This document shows positions 13,401-28,400 of a stretch of 64,000 nt of DNA, piece after piece; the stretch's first letter is position 1, and each line of letters starts with the position of its first letter. The notes beneath the pieces were generated by a model. That model did no database searches. It saw only the letters and a list, made by a program, of their open reading frames with translations, and had not been told where the DNA came from. Position numbers and translations under genes: made by a program. The stretch is from Ariolimax columbianus (lineage: Eukaryota > Mollusca > Gastropoda > Stylommatophora > Arionidae), in contig JAVGWX010000018.1 of assembly GCA_036924085.1 (NCBI GenBank), positions 20,263,464 to 20,327,463 of the forward strand, written 5' to 3'.

Positions 13401-16400
13401 TGCCTCGACATATCAGGACAGCTGCACCCATCGGATGATGTGCTACTGAGAAGATGAATATGTTTGTGCGTGCGCAAATTACGAAATATTCACTTCACAC
13501 AGAACACTGCACCCAAGCACCTTGAACGGCCGCACTAAAATAAAACGGATTGACCTTTCCTTATACTGATCAGTTCCAAACAGTAACTTCGGGTTTGGGT
13601 ATCTGACTTTGAGCAGCCATGCTAAAAAAAAGGAGTTATCCCCTATAACAATAGGGTGTGTTATGTGAGAAGGGATGGCTTTAACTCGACAAGTTAGGGA
13701 GAGTTGGAGAGAAAGGGATGGCTTCAAAGTGACAAGAAAACCTGGATCTGACACTAAGGAAATTTGCCATTAGCTGTGAAGAAACAAACAGCTGTGCAGC
13801 TCAAAACGCACGTCGATAACATATCCTTACTGTGTGAACTATACCCTTCATATCAGTATGTCGGGGCCAGAGATGCAGCAGTGAATGAGCTGATAGTACA
13901 TAGCCACTCTTAGATGGCTGCTTGCATCAGGGTCACTGACTAAAACCTGATTCTGCCGCAAGTGGTGACCCTCGAAATAGACTGCAACCATGCATCTTGG
14001 CTAAGAGATTTGGGATCCAAAAGGGAAAGCAAACCCAGTCCCGAAGATGTTATGCTGAAGTCAGATATGTCGGTTCGAAAGGCACAGCCTCGCTGTATAC
14101 ATCTGTTTTGGATGAAAACTGAAGAAGAAGATATCAGCATGTATCATTCCTAATTCTTCTAGTTTTCAATTTTTCGCTTGTCATCGTGGCATTGTATGCA
14201 ATCAGATTTAAATAAATTGTTTATAAGATAAGTTTAACAAAATAAATCATTTGTTTTAGATGGACCTGTGAAGCTTGCCTCAAGGCTAAGGGACAGAAAA
14301 AGAAGGAAAACAGGTTTACAGCCAAAAGTAAGTCGATATGTTAATATATCAGGAGATTTTTGTTTCATGTTTCCCAAGCAAATAGGCACACATTGTCTGC
14401 ATTAAATTGGTTTTATTGATCAGAGATATGTTGTTCTCTCTCCAAATCAGCTTTAGGTAGGTAAGACTTGTCATAGCCCGTACAGTTCATAGTTCCACTC
14501 TAGTATCCCCATTACCAATGATACACCCCAAACAGCTTTCTCTTCCTCCCTCAGCTTCTGTGAGTACAAGCATTTCCCAAACCGATTTCTTTAATTAATA
14601 CTTTTTAAATTGCGTATCTTAAAAGTAATAATTCTTGCCAGTTTGTCATCTTTAAGATCTGTTCCGTCCTGTGTTCTTTCAGTAAAGTGAGTGAACAAGT
14701 CCAGGCAGCAGTGAAAAAGGCAAATGTAGTGTTAGGTATGGTAGAATTAAATATTAAACATAGGAGCATGGAAGTGATAGCTAAACTGTATAAAGCAATA
14801 GTTAGATCTAGGTTGGAGTGTACAGGTGTCTTGTCCTTATCATAGATGAGATATAAACATGCTGGAAAGGATACAAAGAAGAGCAATAATACTGATAGTG
14901 GAATTGCAGTAATGAGGAAAGACTCAGAAAAACCGTACTACAGTATCTAGAAAAGAGAAGAATTAGAGGTGACTTAATACAGATTTATAAGATAATCAGA
15001 GGAACGGATAAATTAGACTAAAACGTTTTTCAAAATACAACCGCTTAAAAAAACAAGAGGACATAGCTACAAATTAACTAAAGAAAGGCCCAGATTAGAT
15101 ATTGGGAAATATTTTTTTAGTTAGATAGTGGTGAATGCTTGAAATGCATTGCCACAGGAAGTAGTGGAGGCAGGAACAATTAATGCATTTAAGAATAGAT
15201 TGGATGCACATAGCGTTTAGAGCAAGGACATGTAAATGAAGCTGGTTGTATACAGACTGCAGAGTCTTCTAAACCAGTATAAAAATATTAAGTGTATACG
15301 CTTATGATCTAGTTTATAGACAAACAGGTGATTGGTTATATCTTTGCATGGTGTAGGGGCTGCCTGCATACAGTCCGTCTTTTCTGGTTCGCGGCTGTTG
15401 ATTTTATATAAACAACAATCCTAAAACTATAGAGGCCATTCAGCTATCCACCATCCAACCAACTGTGACACGTGGTAGGAGGGCAGGCTCTTCCCCCAAA
15501 TCCAAAAGACTACACAGAAATACCTCTTTTAGAGCCATTGATGTGGATGTTTAATGCTAAGAGCAGTCTTGCTTAGCAGCTATGGGACAACAACAATTAG
15601 AAAGAATATTCTGCCGAAGACGGATGTGTCGGACTGAAAAGTGCAAATGTCGCAGTCAAACTGTAAACTAGCGACACAGCGCAAATCCGTTCTCCGGACT
15701 ACATCCTGCTACTTGCAAAGCCCTGTTCAGGGCTTGGTAGCGGGAGATTGAAAATGAATGCAAAAGAAGAAGAAGAAAGAATACAAAACTCTAGAAGTGA
15801 CAAATAAGAAGGTGATGTTTTACAAGCCCTATCTTACCAATGAATATGAATTAAATAGTATAAATAGTATCTTTTCTATACTACAGCTTAGACGTACATT
15901 CAAAACAATTATGTTCATACATATACTGTCTGTTGTGTATGTCTGACATGAATTAGCACCTTTTTGTGGAATCTTTCAGAGTTACCTACGACGAAGCTGG
16001 GGACATTTTTGGAAAATAGAATAAACAACTTTCTTCGCAAAAAGGAATTACAGTCTGGGGAAGTGACAATTCGGGTCTTGTCAAGTTATGACAAAGTGAC
16101 AGAAGTCAAACCTCTTATGAGGAAGAGGTATAGTAAAATTTTATACTAAAAAGGACAGAAACTAAAGCATACAAATGGTGTATATCTAAATTTATATTAT
16201 ATACATCAGTGCAGTATGACATACGAAGAGTCAAAAGGGCTTATTAGAGCTAGATACATGACCAGATGGGAAACAGAACATACTGGCTACACAAAAAACG
16301 AAGCCTATTACCAGTTGAACAGAAGAGAGCAGGTCGTGGTCTTCAGACTTCGCACAGGCCACAATAGACTGAGGTACCACTTATTCAACGTGGCACTGAC

Positions 16401-19400
16401 GAATGCCTGTGTGGTACCGGGAAAATGACCGCTGAGCATTTGCTGCAAAACTGCCCGACATACGAGGATCAGAGAGAGCCGATGTGGCCATCACCAGTGG
16501 CACCACTAGACAAGCTCTATGGCAGTGTCGACAGCCTCAGGATGACCGCTGCTTTTTCGAAAAAATAATAGTTGCTGTCTGACTGCGTACGATGAAGAAG
16601 AAGATATACATCAGTGCTCAGTGTAGTAGATAAAGTCTTCGCCATAGTAATTTTATTATGGCTATAAAAGTTGGCTGAGTGTGTGTAGCCGGAGTTACAG
16701 TTTGGATTCAGACAAGTCTGGAAGATCGATAGATTTTTCTCCCTTTGACAACGTCAGGAAAAGTCAAGTGAGCAGAATCAGCCCTTTTTTATCGGCTTAA
16801 TTGGCCTGTCAAAGGCATTTGACTTGGTTAGTAGGGATGTACACTTCACAATCCTCTCTAAAATAGGCTGCCCAAGCAGACTGCTACGACTAATATTCCA
16901 TGAAGACATGCAAGAAACTTTGATGGTTGTATATCACAACCATTTGGTATTCAAAGTGATTGGTGTTAAGCAGGGCTGCATTCTGGCTCCGACACTGTTC
17001 AGAATCTCATATGCTCTGTTACTGAAGTATGCATTTGGTAACGCAAATGAAGAAAACTTTCACACTAGATCGAATGTTAAAATGTTTAACCTTGCAAGGC
17101 TCAAAGCCAAAACGATTAAGGATATCACCATCAGGGACTTGCTTTCACTGATGATGCTGCAATTGTCACCCATAGTCAGAGGTTGATAGATCGCTTCTCA
17201 CAGGCTTGCAAAGATTTTGGTCTCACAATGTCTCGAGAAAACAAATGTGCTGGGACTGGAAGTAGATTCCACACCAACTCTTAGCATCAATAATTATGAA
17301 CTGGCAGATGTGCACCAATTCACATACCTGGCATCCCTCATCAATAACAAGCTCTCTTTCTAGACCCAGAAATAGACAATTGAATTGGCAAACCTGCTGC
17401 TACATTTGCTTACCTCACAATGCGTGGTTGGGAAAACCAGAACAAAGGCAAAGGCCGCCGTCCATCGTAGACGATGATGGCATAATTAATTTTGCTAGTG
17501 CTATTTTTAGTAAGGATTAACTGCGCTACTTTTTATCCTCACTCTCTCTCGTCTCGTGCCGCCCGACCCCAGTGGCAAGTCAAGAACAAGACGACTAGGG
17601 GGCGACTACGAGATACAGGGGACTCCGCATCAACCACCTGTGAAAAAGACGGCAGAGTCCGGAGTCAAACCCACACCACCTGATCACGAGGCCGGCGGGT
17701 TAACCACTTCTCCACGGAATCCCCAAACCATAAACTGGGAAAACCAGAAACTGACAATCAAAACCAAGGCCATGGTGTACAATGCATGTGTCGTCAGCAC
17801 ACTCCTATATGGTAGCTTTACTTGGACAACTTATGGAAAACAAGAGCAGCTTCCATCTACGATGCCTGCGATACATTCTTGGAATTACATGGAGAGACAG
17901 AGTGATGAATGCAGAGGTGCACTCTTGCACCGGTCTCCCAATCATGTACACTCTTCTTAGGCAGCGAAAATCACTATGGCTTGGTCATGTTCGTCGCATG
18001 AAATATGGTCGTATTCCCAAAGATATCCTATATGGGCAGATGGAAAAAGTTGGCCGACCACAGTTGATGTTCAGAGATGTGTGTAGGCATGATATGAAGG
18101 ATCTGACATCCTGGGATGACAAAGCTGCAGACTGATCCAAGTGAAGGTCTAACCTGAAGGGCCACCTCACGCAACATAGAAAAGTGAAAAGGCAAAGCCG
18201 CAAGGAGAAAGACAAAAAATACAAGCTAAGTATATATTTTTGTACCTACTGTTATATATATGGTTCTGCACGTTTGTTGGGGTGAGACAGGATTGTATAC
18301 TCTCTCTAACACTGTTCAATGTCCCCTAGAGGGACATGTTGGTACAGTCAGAATAGGTGATAAGACGATTATAAACCTACGATTTGCAGATGATATAGAT
18401 GGTCTGATAGGCAAGGAAACGGAAATCCAGGACCTTATTAGTAGATTGGACAGAGCTATGGCATAGAGATAAATGCAGAGAAAACTAAGCTGATGACTAA
18501 TAACACTGTAGGGTTTATATCTGTGATAAAAGCAAATGGTCGGGAACTGGAAGTTGTACACTGGTTCTAGTATCTGGTATCAGTGATGAGGGCTCATAGC
18601 CTGAGAAAGTTGCCAGAATAACACAGACAACAGCGTCGCTTACGCATTTGAAACCTATATGGCAAGATAAGTGGCTCGCCCTCCGTATAGAAGTAGTTAA
18701 ATGTCATATATAAGGATCGTGCCACGAACGTAGAAATACGACAGAGCGTGGGAAATACAATTGATCCTTTTGATGATCTGTTCACAGCTATCAAAAGGCG
18801 AAAGATGGCTTGGTATGGGCACGTCACAAGGTCCAGCAGAATTAACAAATTCGATACTGCATGGTTCTGTACCAGGAAAGAGAGGGAAAGGACTTCCTAT
18901 GAAGAGATGGGCAGACAACATCGCTGAGTGGTCCAACTTCGTCCCTGTGAGGCACAACCGGCGGCAACAGGCAATGAGAGATGGCGTTGGAGTGTCTTCA
19001 AGTGTGCTCCAATGGCCTGATGGATTACGGGATGAACTGAACTGATATATTTTTTGTTTATCACTCAGTCAGTCATGACTGAAAGGGGCTGCTACTACTT
19101 CTACTACTGTACATCAAAACTTGTTGGCAATGTTGAATAATATTTTATGCTTATTATCAAAGAAACATATATAGATAACGTCTCAGTGATCACACCGGTA
19201 TAAAACACCTACATTAGTAAAGCTACTAAAATCATATGGAAAAATACCAGAATGATATATTGCTACCTGGCTTTCAACACCGGCTCTGCCTGATTGAATA
19301 CAGGATTAGAGATCACAGATATTATTTATTTTTGCAAACATGTACCACTTTCAATATTCTTTTTTTCAGATTTGGACACGAGATGTCAGAGTCCTTCCCC

Positions 19401-22400
19401 TATCGTGCCAAAGCTATGTTTGCTTTTCAAGAGATTGATGGTGTTGATGTCTGCTTCTTTGGCATGCATGTCCAAGAGTATGGCTCATCTTGCCCTATGC
19501 CCAACACCAGGTGGGTGGCAGATAATGAATAGAATTCTGCAAGTTTGTTCCGGCAATGGATTTTAGTCCAAGTGTTACTTTTCAGTCCTGGGTAATTGTG
19601 TCGATTTGCGTCTTTCAGTCCGATCCAGGTGCCAGAATTCCGTACATCAAAGTTTTATTCAAAATATAATTAATGAATATTTTTCCTCTTCGTTCAACCT
19701 CAGATCAAGATCAAGGTCTCAGTTTCTCTTACAAAGGACACCATTGTTTGTAAGGCTGTTTTATCTCCTTATAGCTTTTGTCTTATATCTGTCCTGCGAA
19801 ATCAGTATTGTTCTTCTTCCTGCGTGAACATTCAGTTTTGTAGGATATGTTCCATGGTCATGCTATACTCCCCACATGGACACCTGTCCCTAACCTTATT
19901 TTGTTGTAAAGATGACCCTTGAGTCTGTTATTTCTAATTCTCAGTCTGAAGTTGATGGATGACTTGCTCTTCTAGTTAAATAATAGTAGTTGTCTTACTT
20001 TTTTAGTTGATCAACCCATTTTCCCTTGAAGTTTGCTTTAACTATGGCCTTGACCATTATTTGTGGTGCTCAAATTTATTTGTGGGGATGCTCCTCCACA
20101 CTTTACTAATTTGTCTACATCTTCATTGTCTTTGATATTGCAGTGAGATGGTATCTACTGTATGACCAACCTTGGGTGTTCTGCTGCGATCTGTGTCGAA
20201 GTATATACATTGATCAAGTTCTTTATCTTTGTTGTTTTAGCGCTGTTGATACTGAATAGGCGTCAGTCAGGATTTTTATGTTTTCTTGATGGACATCTTT
20301 ATCTTGGATTATATGCTCGACTGCCGTCTCTGCTTTGCCATGAAACTTATTGGAGTATGTTCACTTTGTTAGTACTCAAAGTTTGTTCTTCTCTGTTTCA
20401 TAGTCTGTAATATACCCCTTCTCTTCCATTGTATCAGAGCCATCTGTTTATACATGTATTCATGTTTCTGGCAGGTAACTCTCCTAAGATATTCTTCAAT
20501 GATAAATTTCCATTTTAAATCTTATCTTATACGTATACCTTGGTTTTGGATTGTATTAATTTTGTAAAAGTTATTTTTTGTTGCTGTGGTCCATGAGGCT
20601 ATACCCTATTCTATCATTGGTCTCACATAACCTGTGAACAGTTTCTTTAGGGTGCCCATGTCAGCTCTCCATCTTGAGCCTGATATCTTTCTCATTATGA
20701 CCATTCTGTTCTTAGCGTTGTTAGTGGCTTTTTGGATCTGGTTTTTCCATATCAGACTTGGGTCCAGTTATATCTAGATAGGACTTATGTCAGGGGGAAG
20801 AGTCTGGTCATTTACTGTTAGGATCACTTCTTGGGGTTTTGAAGATAGGGAGAAGATTGTGTACATGGTTTTCGTTTTGTTTATGGGGATTTGTTTGTTT
20901 GTGTCTCTTATTTTATTTAAGGCCTCTTGCATTTGGTTTCTAGCTGTAGGTGTAGACTCTTTGGATGTCCAAAGTGCCAAGTCATCAGCTTATAGTGCAC
21001 TATGTACTCTTAGGGATTTCTGTGATTATACCATTGAAATGTTTGAGGAGCAGCATGGGTCAGAGTAATCCACCTTGCGAAATTCCTTGTTCCATTTTCA
21101 TCTTTTTACAGAGGTGTCCTCGGAATAGTATTCTTGTTGTCCTGTTATCTAATTAATCACTAATCCATTTGTACATATTGTTGGCCACACTCATCTGCAG
21201 TAATTTTAGTTTTAACCTGCTCTTCTATATTCTATAAAAGGCTTTTTCTAAGATGGGGATAATCCTTGCCTCCTGCCACACTATGGGAACAATTTGTTCT
21301 TTGCTATTTCTCCCATGCTAGAGAGCATTTTATTAGTAATGCCGTCATTTCATGGAATGTTTCTCTTCTTGAGTTTACTAATGGCTGGCTATTTCTGTCT
21401 TTGTGATGGTTATCATGTTCCTCGGGCACTCGCATTGAGTGCTCCATGTGGTATATTTCTCTTTTAATATACTGTTTCATGTCTGAGGGGGATTTTGTTT
21501 CTGCATAATTTTGGATTAGAACATCTGCTTTTTTCCCAGTTAGTACCTTTCCTTCATTTTCAATCTCAATTGTTGGCTTGTATCTGTTTTCATCACAAGC
21601 CTTTGCTAGCTTCCAGAGCTTCTTGCTGTCTCTATCAAAGTTGGGGATTTCTGTATGATGGTCCCAGCGTTTTCTGCATGATTGTTTGCCTATATCTTGC
21701 TGCAGCTGCCTTGAGTGAGATATTAGTTTCTTCATTTTGGTTAATTTCAGCTTTCTCTTGCCTCTGTTAGTTGAAGTTTCATCTGTTGCACTTTATGTCA
21801 CTAATATTGTTTGTAGTCACTAATACTTTCTTCTGGCACCTCTTGGGATGTTTTCATTGGTTGAAATTAACCGATGTTGAACAAATTGAGCTAAAATACT
21901 AATAATTTTCATTCATTTTTATGTCATGATGTGATGAAAGCTACTACAATCCACCAGTTAATGCCTTTCTCAAGGCTCACTGAAGAGTAAACTTACTCTA
22001 TGTGGGCATTAAAAATTATCAAATGTGTAAAAATTGGTTGATTTTTAAAAACTGTTTATTAAGCGAAAACTTCACATGCAATGAAAATTCCTCTATACTT
22101 GAGGTCAGTCCAATAAAATGTTACTTCTTGGGGTAATTCCAATGAAATGTTATTGCTAAACGACAGATTGAAACACAGGTATTAGCTGTCAATTTCAATA
22201 ATTGGTCATACCTGATGTTCAGATTGCATTGTTTGCAATCTGAAAGGACTCTAAAAAGCAATAAATGTTTAGACACAATGCACCTTTTAGAACAAGTAAC
22301 AGGGGATTATTAATCATTTTATGAACACAGAAGCTTGGCTTAATATGTTATCAATTAACCGAAAAGAGTTAACATCATAATATCAGGTATAATATCTCCA

Positions 22401-25400
22401 GTTTTTATTTTTTTATTTTTCAAACAGGCACGTATACATATCTTACTTGGACAGCGTTCACTTTTTTCGACCAAGACATCTTAGAACAGCTGTGTACCAC
22501 GAGATTCTTATCGGCTACCTGGAGTACGCTAAAACAATGGGGTACACAACCGCTCACATTTGGGCCTGCCCGCCCAGCGAGGGAGATGACTACATTTTTC
22601 ACTGTCACCCACCAGAGCAGAGAATCCCCAAGCCCAAGAGACTTCAGGACTGGTACAAGAAGATGCTGGATAAGGCCATCATTGATAGAGTGGTTGTGGA
22701 CTACAAGGTATTGGCTAAGACTTCGTCACATTGTTAGAGATCATAAAAGGGCTTCTTCAAATTCTTATTGTGTTTTATCAATTTCATATTTTGAGCAAGT
22801 CCAGGTAGCAGTGAAAAAGGCAAATGCAATGTTAGGTTTGATAAAAAGAAATATTAAACATAGGAGCAAGGAAGTGACGTGTCAAACTGTATAAAGCATT
22901 AGTTAGACCTAGATTGGAGTACTGTGTACAGGTGTGGAGTCAGAAAAACCGATCTAAAGTGTCAAGAAAAGAGAAGAATTCGAGGTGACTAAATTCAGGT
23001 TGATAAGATAATAAAAGGAAAGGAAAATTAGACTATAACAAGTTTTTCAAAATAAACAAGAGGGCATAGCTACAAATTAACTAAAGAAAGGTCCAGATTA
23101 GATATTAGAAAATATATTTATAGTGGTGAATTTTTTTAATGCGTTGCGACAGGAAGCAGTGGGGGCAAGGACAATTAATGCATTTAAGAATAGATTGTAT
23201 GCACATAGCTTTTAGAGCAATGAAATGTAAATTAAGCTGGTTGTATACAAACTCTGCAGATTCTTCTAAACCAGCATAAAGACGTTAAGTTTCTTCCTTG
23301 TGTGTTGTCAGTTGTCAACTTGAATATATATCAAGAAAGCAATGGTCAGTCTGAGGGCATTAGTAATTTCATCAAATCTTTCCAAAAGTATACTAGTGGT
23401 GGTAAAATGTGCTTTCTCTTGTTTTGCTGCGGATGTTGCTTTCTTTTCTGTCTCACAAATGTTATCCCCCAAAAAATGTATGTCTTTGGTTAATTCAAGA
23501 GGTGATATCTCAATACATATAAGAATGGGCCTGAATATGAAGATTACTATCTTATTTACTTCTGTCGAGTTGGTAGTATGTATCATAGAGTGGTAAGTTG
23601 ATAATATGTATCTTAGAGTGATGAGTTAGTAATTAATAATCAAAGAGTGATATTTGCATATTTATCAAATATTTAGTGAAATAAGTCAACGTGAATTATT
23701 TTTGTTTATCCACATTTAACAGATATCTAGGGGAACTGAGACGCTAGTCCAGTTCTTGGCTTCAGAATTGACAAAAATGGCGACTGCTCAGAAGAAATCA
23801 GAAGAAGACTAGTCATGGCAATGTAGAGACTGAACAGCCTGAAGAAATTATGGCAGAGCACCAATAAAATGATAAAGTAAAAGTCTTGAGAGCCTGTGTT
23901 TTTCATGTGGCAGCTTATGGCTGTGAATCATGGACGATTACCAAAACTTCCAGACAAAGAATCAAATCCTTTGAGTCAAAATACTACAGAAAGATCCTCA
24001 GAATACCCTAGACAGAGAAAAAAACAAAATGTAGACATTCGGCAAGAGTTGAGCATAGAGGAGAACTGGTTTATCAATTCCATTATGACCAAAAAATGCA
24101 AATACTTGGTCACATCAAGAGACACAACGGTCTTGAGAGAACGGTGACGGAAGGTATGGTGCCAGGTAAAAGAGGAAGGGGTAGACCAAAAAGACGATGG
24201 CACCAAGATATCCAAGAATGCCTGAGTATGACAGTGGCGGAGGCTGGAGTTTTGGCAAGGGAACGAGTTTCTTTCAGACAGACTGTGATGGGAGCGACGT
24301 TCTACAAAGGACATGATGATGATGAGTCCAGTCAGGCACAACATACTGACCAGGATGTTGCATCAGGGTCGGACAAATTATGCTGACCAAGACCACGATC
24401 TCTCTTTCATGTAGAAATAATAATAATGTTCGCTTAGGCGTCTGTGGCTTGTCAGATCGATCGGCCACTTCCATGACCCATAGCCACGGCATGGTTGCAG
24501 GACGGAGGAGGAGGCTGCTACTGTTCGGGGACGACCTCTTCTGCGCCTCCAGCCGGTATATAAAAGATTTGTGTATTATCTTGTGGGCAAGGAGGCCTGG
24601 TCCAGCCATACAGCATGACCGAACAAAGAAACTCTGCGCCGATCAAGTGTTTCTGAGATTGGGTGGAGGCCTGTTTCAGCAGAGACCTCTACGTTGCGGA
24701 TGTAGTCATGCCATCACATGCCCAGGATACGCTGTTGCTTGCTCATGTGAAAGACTTCCAGTCTCGACATGTCAGGTTCAACAATGTCCAGGTTTCAGAG
24801 CCGTAAAGCAGGACTGGGACCACACAGGACTGGTAAATGCGGATTTTTGTCCCAAGGAAGATCTTGCCATTACTACAAACACGTCAGAGGTCATGTAGTG
24901 TTCCCATGAAACAGGCTGTTTTGAAGGTGGCCTGGCTGACAAGATGTGTATGAGTGTGATTCCTGTAGTAGTGAACGCCACACATATGAAGTAAAGCATA
25001 GCACAACCGCCTGCGAGGAAAGCTGCTTCAACCTGCCATTTCACGTCCTTTTCATTGTGCACAAAAGAGTAAACTTACTCATTGTGGGCATTAAAAGCTC
25101 GTTGCCCAACGCAAGCAATGATGGCGACATCATCAGACCGTCTTTTTTATCTTGTTTTGATGACATAACTTGCACTGTAATTTGGATTATAGTGAGGAAG
25201 AAACTGCGCTGGTAATCAACCTCACTCTCCGGTCCTGAACTACCTTGGACCAGTGGCAACAAGACTTAAGTCAAGGCGACTGGAGGTAATTCAGAATGCA
25301 AGCACTCTGTTCCCACCTCTGTGAGACCAGGGGTGGCATGAAACCTGCAAGGCTCAAACCCGTTCATCACTTTGAGAGACGGGTGCCTTTCCTCCCGACC

Positions 25401-28400
25401 ACGGCGACCCTTGTGGGCATTAAACAACAACAATCAGATATGTAGTATTACAGACAAAGTGAATTATTTGTCCACATTTACCACAAATCTAGTATAATGA
25501 TATAGACAAATTGAGTCATCCGTGTATGTTCTTCTTCTGTGTTCGTTCTCAGTCTCCAGCTACCCAGCCCTGAACAGGGCTTTGCAAGTAGCAATATGTT
25601 GTCCGGAGAACGGAATGCGTTGTGTCGCTAGTGTATAGAATGTGATATTGGCACAAATTGTGATATCGGCACAAAGTGTGATATCGGCACAAATTGTGAT
25701 ATTTTTCAAATAACAAATGCTTTTTTTCCTTCCCAATCAGGATATTTTCAAGGATGCTATTGATGGCGCACTGGCCAGTGCTAAGGACATGGCTTATTTT
25801 GAAGGAGACTTCTGGCCAAATGTTATGGAGGAAAGCATAAAGGAGTTGGATCAGGAAGAAGAAGAGAAAAGAAAGCGGGAAGAAGCCGAAGCTGCAGAAG
25901 CAGAAGCCCAGGATACTGTTGAAGAGGCTAGTGAGACAGTAAGTACAAATACTGAGTGACATAATTGTTGTTGAGGTTTACTTACACCTGTAGGTCCGTT
26001 GTGCTTTCAACCCTTTTCAGTCCTGCATAATTTTACACATTTAGGTCCGTTGTGCTTTCAACCCTTTTCAGTCCTCATAATTTTACACATTTAGGTCCAT
26101 TGTGCTTTCAACCCTTTTCAGTCCTGCATAATTTTACACATTTAGGTCCGTTGTGCTTTCAACCCTTTTCAGTCCTGCATAATTTTACACATTTAGGTCC
26201 GTTGTGCTTTCAACCCTTTTCAGTCCTGCATAATTTTACACATTTAGGTCCGTTGTGCTTTCAACCCTTTTCAGTCCTGCATAATTTTACACATTTAGGT
26301 CCGTTGTGCTTTCAACCCTTTTCAGTCCTCATAATTTTACACATCTAGGTCCATTGTGCTTTCAACCCTTTTCAGTCCTGGATAATTTTACACATTTAGG
26401 TCCGTTGTGCTTTCAACCCTTTTCAGTCCTGGATACTGGATAATTTTACACCTATAGGTCCGTTGTGTTTTCAACCCTTTTCAGTCCTGGATAATTTTAC
26501 ACATTTAGGTCTGTTGTGCTTTCAACCCTTTTCAGTCCTGCAAAATTGTACACATTTAGGTCTGTTGTGCTTTCAACCCTTTTCAGTCCTGGATACTGGA
26601 TAATTTTACACCTATAGGTCCGTTGTGTTTTCAACCCTTTTCAGATAATTTTGCCCATTTCTCTCTTTCTGTCCAAGGCAAGTGCCATAATTCTGGATGT
26701 CCAAATTTTTAAAAATAGAATGAATAAATATTGAACAGACTGGGCATTGTAAGACACGTAATTTAACTATTTATGACGTGAAGTATTAATAAAAAAGATT
26801 ATATTAGTATTATCAAATGGCATTAATGGGGACATGGAAATTCAAGAGGAAAAACAATGTGTGTATTTTGGCGTTAGTCCATTAATTCCATTACATAGTG
26901 CCTTTCTTCTGTGTCCCAACAAAATCGGATATGTGTTGTAATCCTTGAGTAATTCAAATATGTTATTGTTGGTTGGTCTGGTCAAATTGTAAATCATTTC
27001 TGGAGTCTTGAAACCCAACATTCGTTGTGATAAATATGTCGACTTTGAAAACATACATGGAACATCAGCAGCTCATACACGGAACATCAACAGCTCATAC
27101 ATGGAACATTAACAGCTCATACATGGAACATCAACAGCTTGTAGTGACATCAAATAAGGACGAAATTACGCAAGCTGGCAGAATGGAAGTGTCAGAAGTC
27201 TGCGTTGGCCATAGCCAGCCGAAGCGTACTTTTTGCTGTTGGGTGGCACCTGGCGTATGTAGCCGTAAACATTTAATGGGCATGTGATTCTTTAGATGCG
27301 AAGACCCCCTTAAAGAAGATTTGACCCTTAAACTCACTGGTCCACAATTGACAGCCCATGATAGGTTTCTGTTTGACCTCTACTGGTTCTCATGATAAAG
27401 TCTAATTTTAAAATATAATGTGTTACAACAAATTTACAGCTGGGTCGACTTTGGGCATACCAGTAACCAAAGTCAAACCCTGTACTTTGCCACGAAAAGC
27501 TAGTGTTCTACCACTGCACTGGGATCTAACTATCTTCAGTCCACTTGTGTCGCTAGACGTTGTGGGGAGGTGTGACTTCCTTTGTTTCTTATTTTTTGGC
27601 AGGCGTAAATCCGCTGATGACTTGCCAGGACAATCCCAGCATCTATAAGCCCCTGGTATATACAATTGCCTATTTTTGGGACTGGTGGTGGGGTAAGCGT
27701 AAATTAGAGCAAGACAGGCCGCACAGCCTGTCAGGTCCCATCTATGCCGCTCCGCTAACCACATAACCAAGACCTAAGTTATAGCCACACAGTCCCCTTT
27801 TGCGACATATTCTGTGTGTGGCGCGAATGCCTAGAATAATTTGAGTATATTTTTAACTTTGAATTTTGCATGAGCAGCGGTTGTTAAGTCTACTCTTTTC
27901 TATTTCCAACTGCTGCGGTATTTTTAACGTGCGCGCCACTGCGTATGGGTGTCTGATCTCACTAGTCAGAGATCAGGGGAAATATTTACCGGATGATCCA
28001 CGTGAAAAAATCCAGGATTTGAACCCACGAGCTCCAACATCCGAGGCGAACACCTTGCCTCGAGATCACTGGGTACGGGGTGTTAAAAACATCTGAGTGG
28101 AAAAGAATAGGTTCACTGTAGCCTTCCAAGTATGTTGTAAAAGGTGACTGAAGTGGGTTGTGCATGGGACTAGCAACCTCCTCATGCTAAACCATTGCTG
28201 TTGAAACGACCACTGCTTGATAGAGCATTTTTTTATAAAGTTGCCACCTGTCGTGATAGACCTGTCCTTTACTTGGAGCCATAAAGCGAAGCGTCAATGA
28301 CCCTGAGTACCCTGATGACATAAACAAACTACATAGAGGAGATCAAAGTTTCATCTTTCAGTTCCGAACAGCACACACCAGAGTCAATCGCCATTTGAAC

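Noticed and set aside
24380..24898. 172-codon open frame
   Set aside because: It is antisense to a minus-strand LINE RT end with recognisable motifs.
26052..26348. 98-codon frame of repeated [15 protein letters not shown]
   Set aside because: Translation of the 51-bp minisatellite within a CBP intron; no start context or domain.
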